From Corydoras sp. C115 (Eukaryota; Chordata; Actinopteri; Siluriformes; Callichthyidae): a stretch of DNA of 64,000 nt. Positions within the stretch are counted from its first letter, which is position 1. The number at the start of each line of letters is the position of its first letter. Both the position numbers and the translations under genes were made by a program. Below the pieces are notes generated by a model. It worked only from the letters and a program-made list of their open reading frames with translations, made no database searches and was not told where the DNA came from. Below, piece by piece: positions 30,126 to 41,177 of this stretch. The DNA is taken from the NCBI GenBank assembly GCA_019802505.1, contig JAFMOC010000087.1:1119501-1183500 (forward strand), written 5' to 3'.

Positions 30126-30240
30126 CAAAGAAACAAATGGACTACAACCTGTAACTGAAGAACTACAAAGTGTATCTGTATCGTAGGTGCAACTGATCTA
30201 ATAGACAACTTGTATACAAACAGTTGATTAAATATATAAA
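30126..30240 (+). repeat. Fragment probably from the hairpin-type fish repeat (other end)
   Basis: AGAAACAAATGGACTACAAC, GAAGAACTACAAAGTGTATC and AACTGATCTAATAGACAAC follow the order I remember for the opposite end of this fish repeat. That comparison is from memory. Confidence 0.4.
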
Positions 30241-30767
30241 AACACGTCTGGTGTCCTAGCTTAACCAAATCAACGAAGAAAATATTCTTTAAAAACGTTG
30301 TTGTACCTGGAATAGCCATTAAATCGCAACATTACGACATCAGTTCACATGGGAAACACTGAACCCAACTTCAATACATTGCAAAAGTTTACAAGGCACA
30401 CCAGGAACCGATAGAAGCCCATAATAGTTTCCGTTATTCTTCTAACATGCCGATAATAAAGATCCTATTGTTTCTCGTCAGAATTCTGTCTGAAACAGAA
30501 CCATTTCGGCTCAATCGCTTTCCCAGACTTTGAAAACCTTTTCTCATAATTATTGCAAAATATTGCGTAACAGCCCAAAAGCGCAACTGGCGCACCGTCG
30601 AAGTGCAACCGCTCAGATTGACATGATGATATAAAGATCGGCTAATTTTCCTTTTAGAACAACACTATATGTTCTTAGGCACCATAAAAGAACCTTAACT
30701 TATCCTCAACCGTGTAACAAGTGATTGCAGAGCTTGGTGTTCAGCGGGCTGAGGGTGCGCGTCTTAC

Positions 30768-31047
30768 TTTTTAGCGGCGGTTTGCTTCCAGCGAGCGCAG
30801 AGATGTGTCTTTGCAAGCCGAGAACTTTCTTCTCCAAAGTTCCAGATCGATGATAAACGGAAACGATCTCTCCCTCGAGTTCCTCCAGGATGCTGACCGA
30901 GTGCCTGCACAGATCGGACAGTTGCTTGAGGATGGAGCAGAGGGTGAAGCCGCACACGTCCGCCAAGTCCGCAAACGGCGCGCCGCTGCTCTTCAGCGTG
31001 CTTTTGCTCACGTCTTTGGGCGTCACGGTGCGCTTGCAAAACGGCAT
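30768..31047 (-). CDS. nhsl2: NHS-like protein, first coding exon (nhsl2)
   Basis: This exon encodes the first 93 residues plus one base of an NHS-family protein. It starts MPFCKRTV, matching the MPF-K/R-R start typical of NHS, NHSL1 and NHSL2. A leucine-rich helical stretch at residues 36-66 (LCSILKQLSDLCRHS, then ILEELEGE) and a basic heptad-like segment to residue 87 correspond to the N-terminal WAVE-homology region of the family. These proteins act at the actin cytoskeleton and cell edge with WAVE-complex partners. The reading frame crosses a strong splice donor (GTAAGACG on the minus strand, GT at 30767-30766) in phase 1, which I take as the exon end; the open frame beyond it is intron. 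I choose nhsl2 over nhs or nhsl1 because rps4x and cited1 are nearby, as at human Xq13. Overlapping ORFs in other frames here are shadows of this GC-rich exon. Confidence 0.8.
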
Positions 31048-31260
31048 CTTCTTCGCCTTCCTTCCCTCTACAGCTGCACGCTTTCCAGTTCTGCTCGCTT
31101 TTCTTTTTCCCCGCGCTGAACTCGCTTTTTGGCTCCGAGGAGCGAGGAAAGTGGAGGAGGCATGTTTTTAGCGGTGCAGCTGATCGGCCACTGCGCGGAG
31201 CTCTGCGCCACTTCACATCACAGGGATCTGCGAGGGAGGATTCAAAAGTGTACTGATGTT
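31048..31260 (-). promoter_or_regulatory. nhsl2: nhsl2 5'UTR and CpG-rich promoter region
   Basis: This short block upstream of the nhsl2 ATG is clearly richer in G+C and CpG than the AT-rich surroundings, and the enrichment continues through exon 1. I see no TATA box at a sensible distance, as expected for a CpG-type promoter. The transcription start cannot be fixed from sequence alone. The block ends abruptly, and a run of SINE copies begins at about 31394. Confidence 0.5.
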
Positions 31261-31393
31261 CAGGAAGATGCAGAACAGGTTACAGAACATACATCCCAAA
31301 GCAGAGCAGCACTACGGGGTCAGAAACATGTGAGCATCTTAAGTTTACTCGAAATGTGACCTGGTTCAGTCACACCAAACCTACAACATTACA

Positions 31394-31590
31394 TCATGTT
31401 AGCAGGCGCTTTCATCCAAAGAGACTTACAAGAATTTCAACTTGATGGTTGGGTCAGAACAGTTTTGGCCAAAGCATCACTGGAGCAATGAGGGTCTTGC
31501 ACAAGGGCCCACAGTGGAAACTTCAGTGGACCTGGGATTTGAACCCACAACCTTCAGATTGATAGCTCAACACCCTAACCACACCCTGAA
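31394..31590 (-). mobile_element. V-SINE-like element (family B), cluster copy 1
   Basis: Minus-strand copy with rc tail (GCAGGCGCTTTCATCCAAAG), core, and head with GGGATTTGAACCC (B box on the other strand). It lies about 130 bp upstream of the nhsl2 CpG-rich promoter block. Confidence 0.75.
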
Positions 31591-31636
31591 CCTAGTTCAG
31601 TCACATCAAACCTACTATATTACATAATGTTAGCAG

Positions 31637-31857
31637 ATGCCTTATACATTTACATATACATTTGGTCATTTAGCAGACACTTTAATCCAAAGCAACCTAC
31701 AAGGTGAGCATAGGGTTTATCACAACATCCCTGGAGCAATGAGGGTTAAGGGTCTTGCTCAAGGACCCACATTGGTAACTTGAGTGGACCTGGGATTTGA
31801 ACCCACAACCTTCAGATTGATAGCACAATGCCCTAACCACTGAGCTACCGTGCCCCA
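31637..31857 (-). mobile_element. V-SINE-like element (family B), cluster copy 2
   Basis: The most complete of the three: tail at left (GGTCATTTAGCAGACACTTT), core, B-box region GGGATTTGAACCC and A-box region CCACTGAGCTACC at right. Confidence 0.8.
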
Positions 31858-31859
31858 TA

Positions 31860-32035
31860 TCCATATTTATCCAAAGGATAAATCCCAACTTGATGGTTGG
31901 GTCAGAACACCGTGTTGGCCACAGCATCCCTGGAGAAATTCCCTTTCTCAAGGGCCTACAATAGAAACTTCAGTGGACCTGGGATTTGAACCCACAACCT
32001 TCAGATTGATAGCCCAACACCCTAATCTTATACTT
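31860..32035 (-). mobile_element. V-SINE-like element (family B), cluster copy 3
   Basis: Same orientation, joined almost directly to copy 2. It has a truncated tail and ends at AGCCCAACACCCTAATC. Confidence 0.7.
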
Positions 32036-32582
32036 TTATATTAAGAGACCTTTATAAAGTAGTAACCTCAATGACATGGTGTGCAAAGTGCCCCAACCTA
32101 CTTTAGGATGAACTGGAATAAAGATCGGAAAGCAGTGCCTAAGCACACACAAAATCTAGCATAATGGACACAATTTCAAAACACTGCAATTTATTATAGA
32201 AAGTATATAGGAGATTAAGTTGTTAAGTAGTAGGGGACACTACTAAATACTGTGTATTTTTTTTTTTAACTTAAGGTTCCTATATTGGCACATTACATAA
32301 CACTTTTCTGCTCACTACAAATGGACTGTGTGATTACTGGAGTTACCTTAGCTTTTCTGTCAGCTAGATGCAGTCTGGTCAATACCTCCTGACTTCTCAG
32401 TAACAGTGGAATTCTTGTTTTCATTTTTCAATAAACTCTAGAAACTTAAGATATCAGCAGTTATAGTCATTTTCAAATCAGCCTGTCTGGCACCCACAAT
32501 CATCACATGGTCAAAGTCATGAAGATCACAATTTGTAATCATTCTGATGATTAGCATTAACCAAAGCAGTAGTATATGTTGA

Positions 32583-32775
32583 TCATGCAGGCTCAGTGGT
32601 GAGCACGCCCACCTCTCCAGGTTTGAATCCCGATCTCTGTGGAGTTTTAACGTTCTCCCTGTGTCTGCGTGGGTTTTCTCTGGGTTCTCCCGTTTTGGGC
32701 ACAAGATGGGCATGGAGAACATCCCACCATTGTGAACCTAGTCCTTAGTAAAGTATTAAGCTGCAGTGAAGTGCC
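32583..32775 (+). mobile_element. tRNA-derived SINE (family A) fragment with internal deletion
   Basis: CAGGCTCAGTGGTGAGCACG, B-box-like GGTTTGAATCCC and GTCTGCGTGGGTTTTC, then a jump to GATGGGCATGGAGAAC. Confidence 0.55.
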
Positions 32776-34427
32776 CGGAGTGGTGCGCAGCCTTGTACAC
32801 AGCACCAGAGGATCCTTTGGGATTAGGTTCCTTGTCAAAGGGCACTTCTGCCATAGTACTTGGTGTGACTGAGAACCACAGACCACAAGGCTGGTTCCTA
32901 TACTACAACTGCCCCAACATTATGATTAGCTGCTAGTAAATCTATTAATATGAACCTCATTCCCATATCCCTCCCTTAAGTTTCTAATGCTGTTAACTCA
33001 TTTACATTTATACCTTTAAAAACTGCAGGTGTTTGTTGTAATTCCACACTAATCAGCAGCTGGTGCGGCACAGACGATTGCAGGCTACACTCAAATTTCC
33101 ATAAACAAAACAGATTTGAGTAATCAGATGCTCCCTTGTCCAGATGCTCAATAAAACAGCACTTTAGGGTAAAGGTTTGGCCTCCAGCTGATGTCCATAG
33201 AGAAATCAGACTTGGAAACCACAAGTTTTAACAGCTGCATTCAAACACAGTATAGCTGAATTCCAAGACTAGAGGAAAAACAACCCACTGCAAGGTTCAA
33301 CAAAGGAGAAAAAAAATCATTACTTGTTCCAGTCCAGATGTTGGTCCCTCCCAAAGCTCACATCTGGTGTGTGTGTTTATACACCCACCCTAAACCATAG
33401 CTTGGCTCACCTAGACCTTTATTTTTTTTTTTTTAATTCATTCCTCTTTCCCAGAACTGGAGGCTGCGCCTGGAGCTGATGAAACAGTTTAGCAGGACAG
33501 GTTGAAAAGCTGCACGTCATCCGTATCCACTCATCTCATCAAACATGTTAGCATGAATTTACGTTAGACTGTCACACACCGTGATGCTGATTGGAAACAC
33601 GTGGGGGCCTGTGTCTGGCTGCTGGAGGAACATGACTGTCTCCATTGTTTCAGGTCCCCTCACCCCACTGAGCATGGGCCAAACATGTGAGCAGGACTAC
33701 TCCTGAAGGACCTCGAGTTTCTGTACCTCCCTCCTTTCACTGAAATTGTTCTCCACGTCTGTGCAACTGACCCACCTTTATCTGTCTCGACGGACAAAAT
33801 GTGATTCTGAAACCAAAGAGCACTAGTGTATGTAATCAGATCAAAGTGATGGGTTCCCTTTAGCTCTAGGGAAAGAAATGATAGTCTGGCAAGCTTCATA
33901 TTTTGATTTCAAAGAGCCCAATTTTACAAAGCAGTCCTTTGACAGGGAACAAATGGAAAGAAAACCTACTAATACCAGAAATATGCAGGTGAGCATGAAA
34001 TAACCAATTAGTGTTTATATATTATTACTACAGAGGAAAAGCATTAATTAGTCAATATATACTAAAATAAGTCACATACAGGTAAGAAGTAACAATTTAT
34101 TAAATCAATTAATTAGGATTAATACCACAATATAATTCTTAAATCAATGTTTATAGTTTTAGATCTGCTTAAGGAGGAGAGCAATACCCAAAAGCCCCAA
34201 ACAAGGCAGACACACAATCACACAGCAAATTATCTGTACTGCCAAGACAATTTCTAATGTTTCAAACAGAGAGGAAATTGGGAGCTGCAGGATACGAAGA
34301 CTGCACACTGGAAGGACTCACGCCAACAACCTTGGAATTAAACACAGAACTTTGAGCGGAGATAACTGCATTACCCACTGACCCATCATTCCTCACTTAT
34401 AACATGGAATGGGTCATTTTGCAAGCT

Positions 34428-34602
34428 TACCGGAATCCCAACTTGATGTTTGATGTAAAAGCACCAGCTTTCATACAGCACCACTAGAGGAATAAGGGTT
34501 TAGGGGCTTGCTCAGGGGCCCCAGTTGGCAGCTTGGGTGGAAAGGTTGTTTAAAATGCCAGCCTTCAGAGTGATCTCCAAACTCCCCAATTACTCCACAT
34601 TC
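34428..34602 (-). mobile_element. V-SINE-like element (family B), old
   Basis: The subfamily marker CCCAACTTGATG, core GGGGCTTGCTCAGGGGCCCC and a damaged head (GCCTTCAGAGTGAT) are recognisable. Confidence 0.5.
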
Positions 34603-35066
34603 ACTTAATACTTTAGTGATTCTGCACTAAACACACAGCTCTGAATAAAAATCTGTGTACACACATTTTGTAAACTTTTCATTAGGGTTAGGCTTGTGTT
34701 TAGGACCCAGCATTGTGACCTTTAAGTCCCTGGTTCGAGGCCCCCCCAGCAACCGCATACAGGCCTGCTCACCACTCCGGGCACATGTGTTCACTTTACT
34801 CAGATGTGGAGAATTAATTTCTCTCTGTGTTAACACTGTAAGCAAATCAGATCACTTTATTTACATCATTGTGTAAATTCTACTTCATAAAACACAAAAA
34901 AAAAAAACTATTTTTAATATTTTTGTGCAAGATCAGTCACACAGATCAATTTGAAAAAAATCTCAATACTATAAAATGAAATACAATCATACAGAAATTG
35001 AACAGTTAGCACATTACTTTGTGAAAACATCAGTTAAGTCTTATAGAATAAAAAATAAAAGCTCAC

Positions 35067-35325
35067 CTGAAAGCATACGCATCAGGAGCATCTCATCCTC
35101 AAGGACACCATGCCCTCTGCGGATGTTTTATTTTGGACCAGAACCCCAGCGATCCTGGAATGGTAATAGTGGTGCCATACTGCAGCACCGCAGACCACCA
35201 GGCCAAGGGCTGCAGGACAGACAGGCTGAAACACAGCAGGGCCCATATGGCTTTCTGGAGTTGATCCACAGTGGAAAAAGATTCATACAAGTTCCACAAA
35301 ATATTGCACACACCCACGTGCCTGC
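35067..35325 (-). pseudogene. Possible unidentified exon or exon relic
   Basis: On the minus strand a GC-richer block is bounded by a plausible acceptor (a pyrimidine-poor TTTAG/GCAG pair, exon start 35325 or 35321) and a good donor (TTTCAG then GTGAGC, GT at 35066-35065). One frame reads about 70 residues with a hydrophobic stretch that could be a membrane segment (AIWALLCFSLSVLQPLAWW) and then hits a stop. A second frame stays open from about 35130 to the donor with protein-like composition (GHGVLEDEMLLMRML). A single frame shift near 35132-35140 would be needed to join them. I do not recognise the protein. It could be a decayed exon, a 3'-terminal exon, or chance. Confidence 0.3.
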
Positions 35326-36303
35326 CTAAATTGTACTCAAAAAATTAAGCTTTAAACAGGAATACAAAGAAGAACCCTGACAGGGACTTGGCATCCTCAC
35401 TAATGCGGCAGGAAACAATGTTTGTTACAAATGCTTGTTAAGTGTGGACAAACACAAAAGTTGTGGATATAAAAATATCCATCCTTATTGTACATCTTTT
35501 AAAAAAAAAAAAAGGTAGTCACTGTTGCAGTATGAAGTCAGTCTTGTTTTGTTTCTGCCAAAAGAGCAATAATTTAGGAAGTTTGAAAAATTCTAGCATA
35601 CCCCTATATGGTGAACCAAGCTTAATTCCTTCTGGTCACAAACTGATCTTTGGATAGTAGCACTGGTTTAGTGAGCATCGGTTTACAAACCTGCTCTGTA
35701 ATGAACGTGATAAACAAGCAAATGTTGTGACTAAAGGGGGAACAGTGAGCATTAACCCTAAATGCAATATTTCCTTTAAGAACTAGATGCCTTACCTCAC
35801 CTTCTCAGAGAATCTAATGGGGCTTGAAATGAAAAAGCACAACGAACATTAATCTTTCTACAACGATTTCTACAATCGGTCATAAAAAGTATACTCTGAT
35901 CTCTGAAATCAAAACAGGTCATAATTATATTTGGAAAAAGCCAACGAAAAAAACCTTTAAACATTCAATGTATGTGAAGCCTATTGACATCTTTTCATAT
36001 ACCTCAGAGTTATGAGCCACGATTCATGCCCATGCCACATTACCATTCAGTTCTTAGGCTTCAATTTAAATCGTAAGACGAAAAAGAAAACAACGTTTAA
36101 TTTCAAAGAGTCCTGACTGTAAGGATAATTTCTGTAAAAAAAAAAATAAAATAATTTTAAAATAAGACTTTAAAAAATGTTTATTCTAAATGTTAACCTT
36201 GTTTTTAAATAACTAGTGAACCTCCTATGGTAAAAGAAGAGTTTTAACATAATACAGAAAGCCAAAATGATCCACAACTGTCATACTTATTGTAAATGTT
36301 TTT

Positions 36304-36309
36304 TTTATT
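36304..36309 (-). terminator. rps4x: rps4x poly(A) signal
   Basis: AATAAA on the minus strand, 36 bases after the rps4x stop codon. The short 3'UTR this implies is normal for ribosomal protein genes. Confidence 0.75.
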
Positions 36310-36344
36310 TAACACCAGGGTATGGGATCCAGGTCTAAGTGGAC

Positions 36345-36449
36345 TTAGCTGCTGCTCTGTTTGGCAGCCAGTCTCTTGTCTCTCTCCTCAGCAATGGTCA
36401 GGCGGATACCCTTTCCACGAGGAATAGACACCCATGGCTTGTTGCCCTA

Positions 36450-36490
<41 letters not shown>

Positions 36491-38723
36491 ACACAAACAA
36501 GACCATACATTAAAGACTATCCACAAAACGTACAAACTGTTTAAAGTTAAGTCTAGCAATTTAGGGTCTAAAATGCTAACCAAAGGATTTTTTTTTAAAT
36601 GCAAGCACGGTTAAGCAAAATAAATACAGCTTAAAAAAAAAATTCCTGTTTCATTTCATAGAAACAGAAAATGTTTCTGCTTTTTCATATAAAGCAGAAA
36701 ATGGCTGTGTTCTTTATGCTCACCTTGCCAATGACAAAGATGTTTGAGAGCCTGGTAGCAAAGCTGTTGCCAGTGCTGTCCTTCACGTGTACAACGTCAA
36801 AGGAGCCAGGATGCCTCTCTCTGTTGGTGATCACACCAATACGACCCAAGTTAGCACCACCAGTCACCATGCAGATGTTACCTGCACAAGAAAGCAAATT
36901 AATACAGATGATTTTGCGTTACTGCAAGAAGTGTTGACAAACACCACAAGTTAACTAGCACTTTAACTTTTAGGCTTAATATTTGTGACAGACGAGTAAA
37001 GCCCCACCTTTTTGATTTTTGCCCAAAAGCTACTAACATGAGGCTACAGAAGACTGCTTAAACAGCTAAAGCATAAAACTCACAAACGCTTTTTGGTGTC
37101 ATGTGAAAACGATCATCTGAAGTTCATTTGTCCATAGTGTATAAATACTTTGCCATTAAAAACTGAAAATGTAAATAAAATGTACTTTGTTTAATAAACT
37201 TTAAAGAAGAAATCCATGATTTCATATTATACTGGGGTGCATGTGAGGGAACAAAGTGTTGTTTTTTTATTTTTTTTATTTTACAAGCTAATTTTCTTTT
37301 GAATTGCAACTTGGATTAAAATGCTCAAAGCAATTATTAATGTGCTTTAAACAACTGTATCTGTACAACCTTACATAAATGAGGACCTAATATATTTTGC
37401 CTTATGCACAGGATAAGCATTATGAACAAGTCACAAAACCAAACAAAAAAAAGCCTCATACCGGTGTCAAACTTGATGAAGTCTGTAATTTTGCCGGTCT
37501 CCAGGTCGATGCGGACGGTGTCATTGGCTTTAATAAGAGGATCAGGATAGCGGATGGTGCGGGCATCATGGGTAACCAGGTGAGGGATTCCTTTTGTGCC
37601 AATAAGAATTTTCTTCACCTTGCACAACTTGTACTGCAATTTACAAAACAGCAATGACATGAGAAAAAAAAAAAAAACAACAAAGTGACTACAGTTTAAA
37701 AACCTTTCCCCACCAACAAATTACTACTGAACTCAGTTTGTTTACCTTGGCCTCCTCATTAGTGATGCGATGAACGGTGAACCGGCCTTTAACATCATAG
37801 ATCAAGCGGAAATTCTCCCCGGTCTTCTCAATGGAGATCACATCTTTAAACAGATCATAATCATACAGATTAATTTACTGTAGTCACAGTATAACTTAAA
37901 TAATAAATCTTACACCAGTTCACAGCATACTGTAAAAATAAAATAGAATCCTTCATGTTTCTTAAAAAAGGCCATTAAATCTACAGTGTATAAATTATCC
38001 TGTTATAGATTTCTATTTTTGTAGACAAGTAATCTATATAGTGGACGTGTATAAGACTCCATCTGTGGAAAAAAAGTAAATAAAAATTTACATTAAATAT
38101 TAAAACAAATTTCTTTTTCCTGATATTTTTTTTGGCTATGTGCATTCACACACACACATACTCCCAAAGATTTATTCTAATCTTCCATTATTCATACAGC
38201 CTTAAGCAATACCACCGAATTTTGAGATGATACTGCTGACAACAAGAATGAGCACTGGCTTCTTGCTGTGATTAGAGAAAAGAAATGCAACTGGAAAGCT
38301 TTTTAACATTAATATATGGAAGAAATGTCATTAAAAGTTGCATTAAATCCTCCTTGGAAATTGTCCATGCTGTTGCCAATTTAACTTTGTCTTTATAAAC
38401 TGATAAGTACAAAAACAGAATCAGCATCTTATTACAGACCAACTTTAAAAGCAGACAAAAGTCAACAACAAATCTACATCCAAGTATCTAATTGTCAATA
38501 CTGCACAAAACCGCATTAACACAAATCTGGAAAAATATATTGTGAATTTGTACATTGTGTTTAAATAGTTTCACTGTAAAAGAAATCCTGAACCAAAATA
38601 GCATCTGATCAAAATAAACCTAAAGTGAAATATTTGGGCCATTAACTGCAGCACACCACATGAAGGCATCTGAATATTTAGACTACACTAATGTTTAACT
38701 CTGAAATACATGTGCATACAAAA

Positions 38724-38776
<53 letters not shown>

Positions 38777-40982
38777 TTTTGACGTTTGGAAGAACTTTAT
38801 TAGCCTACACCAAGCACTGATTTCCATATCAAAACGGAACAATTGGGATGCAAAGCAGTGATGGCTACTGTCCATTTACTGCATCAATGCACAAATAATA
38901 GAATCTATGCATCACCAAAGTCCAGTGTTATTGAACAGCTAAATATAATAACTATAGGTCTGTATTTAGTGCATAAGTGACAAACTCTGAAGCAAGCAGC
39001 ACACACTGAGAGTTATGTTCTGAACACATCAAGGACTTGCAGCATCCGAAACACTTCAGACCCCAACTCACCCATAAATCCAGAAGGGTAGGTGACATCT
39101 GTGCGGACCTTGCCATCAACCTTGACTAAACGCTGCATCAAAATCTTCTTCACCTCATCTCCAGTCAGCGCATACTTCAGCCTGTTCCTCAGAAAGATGA
39201 TGAGGGGCAGGCACTCCCTCAGCTTGTGGGGACCGGTGGAGGGCCGGGGGGCCTACAGTTACAAAAGTGAGAATCCTTACACAATTTTTTTAAGATAACC
39301 CCCGTACTTCCTTTTGCATGAGCGGATTTACTCACAAACACTCCGGTTAGTTTGTCGAGCATCCAGTGCTTGGGCGCTGCGCCGCGCTTCAGGTGCTTCT
39401 TCGGTCCTCTGGCCTACAGCAAAAATATTTCATTAATTTTATACAACAGGTAGTTTCAGTCCTTAAATCTAATCGGCTGAGCCGTTTAACCAGCCATGAC
39501 ATTATTGACAATAGCGTACAACTCTAAGCACGTCACATTCCTATCAATGCGTGATGTACATTATTTTAAATCATAAAACATTGATTCCCGTCATTTACTC
39601 ACAACAATGCATGTCCTCTAATACCTTATTGCTTTACTATTAAATGTGTAGTTCAAACCCTTAACTCTGATTGGCTGAACCGTTTGTCCAGCCATAACAT
39701 CACTGAAAATCACGCACACCTCTCAGCGCTTCACATTCGTATCAATGTGTGATATACAATACATTGTTTTAGCGAGTCGATTCCCAATGAGCTCCAATTC
39801 TTTTTGACAGTTCTGTTTATAAACTGTGTTCTGTACTTTGGCCACCAGGTGGCAATTTCCAATTGTTGCCGGTATCCTCCATCTCAGCAGTGTTTCCAGA
39901 CCAGTTAACCCACGATTTCTTTTCAAAAAAAGGCATTTATACATCAACATGACTTACTTGATGGTAGTGTGTTTGTAACTGTTTCATAAAAGCAATACGT
40001 CACCAGATGTGTATTACTGACAATAAGTTACATTAAAGAGCATATCGCGTCAGGACTATTTATCCATTATCTTCCGCTTTATCCTTTATTAGGGTTCCTC
40101 CACACCTATCCAGAGGAGAACGTCTCGGGCGCTGGGCAGATAGACCCATGACAGGGCGCCGATCTATCACTGGGCACACACTCACTCACACAGACATACA
40201 CACACCCCATGCCCATCCAGGGGAGAACGTTTCGGGCGCTGGGCAGATACACCCAGAACAGGGTGCCAATCTCTGGGCACACACTCACTCACATAGACAT
40301 ACACACTCTATATGGGGCAATTTGGAGAACTCAATTGACTTGATCCATGTTTTTGGACTGTGGGAGGAAACCGGATGACCCGGAGGAAACCCACGCAGAC
40401 ACGGGGAGAACATGGAAACTCCACACTGATGGGGATTCGAATTGGGAATCCCTAGTACTGACAGGAGAACATGCTAAACCACTAAGCCACCGTGATGCCT
40501 GCGTCAGGACTAATGACACCGATTTTCTGTGGTTTTGTCAGTGCCGCTCGCTCTCTCTCTCTCTCGGACCTTTTTGCTTTATTATGACTTCATGCTTAAA
40601 ACAGTGTTTTAAATATTGTATAAAAAGACTGAAACTCGCGTTCGTAAAAAAAAAAAAAAAAAAATTCCAACAATCAGCCGCCATTTAGAAACCAAACCTT
40701 CAGCTCATTAGAACAAAAAATTAACTAGCAATCTTTAGGTAAAAACACTTAAAAACGCATAACGTAAAGAAGATGGAGGCGGTAAATCTCGCAGCTCCGC
40801 GCTCGGCATTAATGATGAATATAAACACAAATACAGCAGAGCGCCGACAATACACACAGCCACTAACACATCAGACAGACGGGAGTAACGCGGCGGTGCT
40901 GCGGGGGCTCAGGGATGAAGCTAAAGGCGGATGATTGCAGATGAAATCCGAAGAGAAACGCAAAGAGGAATCTGCTCACCAT
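36345..40982 (-). CDS. rps4x: 40S ribosomal protein S4, X-linked type (eS4), 7 exons
   Basis: Complete gene for small-subunit ribosomal protein eS4, a cytosolic structural component that binds 18S rRNA. Coding exons, in transcription order: 40980-40982 (ATG only), 39336-39413, 39072-39252, 37746-37843, 37462-37633, 36724-36881, 36345-36446. All six introns have GT donors and AG acceptors, and together the exons give 263 codons plus TAA, the family's usual length. Domains: the eS4 N-terminal region at about residues 3-39 (ARGPKKHLKR), an S4 RNA-binding domain at about 42-105, the central eS4 domain, a KOW segment at about 175-210 (TGGANLGRIGVITNRERH), and the C-terminal domain ending AAKQSSS. 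Intron 1 directly follows the ATG, as in human RPS4X. No frame break is seen. The acceptor before the last exon is preceded by an unusual run of 37 T residues. Confidence 0.97.
36453..36489. repeat. Poly(A) homopolymer of 37 bases at rps4x intron 6
   Basis: On the plus strand this is an uninterrupted A run; on the rps4x strand it is the poly(T) part of the acceptor for the last exon, separated from AG by only a few bases. Confidence 0.95.
38727..38775. repeat. (TA)n microsatellite in rps4x intron 3
   Basis: About 24 AT units after a short A run. Confidence 0.95.
39455..39775. repeat. Two diverged tandem copies of an unnamed dispersed repeat
   Basis: Two units (about 39455-39600 and 39648-39775) in rps4x intron 1 share the order: a GGCTGAGCCGTTT-like start, CCAGCCATGACAT, TTGACAATAGCG, a CACATTCCTATCAATG segment and a GTGATGTACA end. 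A third copy of the first half is at about 1590-1685. I do not recognise the family. Confidence 0.6.
40062..40505 (-). mobile_element. tRNA-derived SINE (family A) with internal duplication
   Basis: Minus-strand copy of the family whose head carries a Pol III A box (TGGCTTAGTGG) and B box (GGTTCGAATCC) and whose tail ends in GATAAAGCGGAAGATAATGAATG. The segment containing the CATGCCCATCC / GGGAGAACGT / GGGCGCTGGGCAGAT motifs occurs twice in tandem (about 40100-40195 and 40203-40292). It lies in rps4x intron 1. Confidence 0.75.
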
Positions 40983-41045
40983 GTTGGAGTCTGCGGAAAA
41001 GGGCCTCCCACTTCCGGGCAAAGGAAGATATCGAGTAGTACGGGA
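40983..41045 (-). promoter_or_regulatory. rps4x: rps4x 5'UTR, TOP tract and ETS-type promoter motifs
   Basis: On the minus strand, the sequence just before the ATG has a pyrimidine run (CCCTTTTCCG, about 40994-41003). It fits the 5' terminal oligopyrimidine start of ribosomal protein mRNAs, which puts them under mTOR-dependent translational control. Just upstream is a GGAAGTG core (about 41010-41017), an ETS-factor type site common in these promoters, and a second CACTTCCCG-type motif near 41040. There is no TATA box. The exact transcription start is inferred. Confidence 0.6.
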
Positions 41046-41177
41046 AGTGAAAAAGGTCAGACTGAGTGAAAAACACACGCGCGATATGCGGTGCTGCCCT
41101 CTAGTGGCTGCAAATGCGAACAAACACATAAACGTGCTCACGCAGTAACTGAAAGAAATTCACACACACACACACAC

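Larger units (their letters stand above)
31261..36303. other. nhsl2-rps4x intergenic region
   Basis: This is about 5 kb between the nhsl2 promoter and the rps4x poly(A) signal. It holds a cluster of three V-SINE-like copies (31394-32035), a partial SINE of the second family (32583-32775), a decayed V-SINE (34428-34602) and a possible relic exon (35067-35325). I see no intact gene. In human, PIN4 and ERCC6L lie between NHSL2 and RPS4X; nothing here resembles either. Confidence 0.6.

Noticed and set aside
30764..31216. A 150-codon frame and antisense frames over nhsl2 exon 1
   Set aside because: They are shadows of a GC-rich exon. The frame starting MPFCKRTV matches the NHS family and ends at a proper donor; the others match nothing.
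36398..36937. Plus-strand frames over rps4x exons 6-7
   Set aside because: They are antisense to well-supported rps4x exons.
37101..37130. Possible box C/D snoRNA in rps4x intron 5
   Set aside because: A GATGATC stretch resembles box C, but there is no matching box D with terminal stem at a suitable distance.
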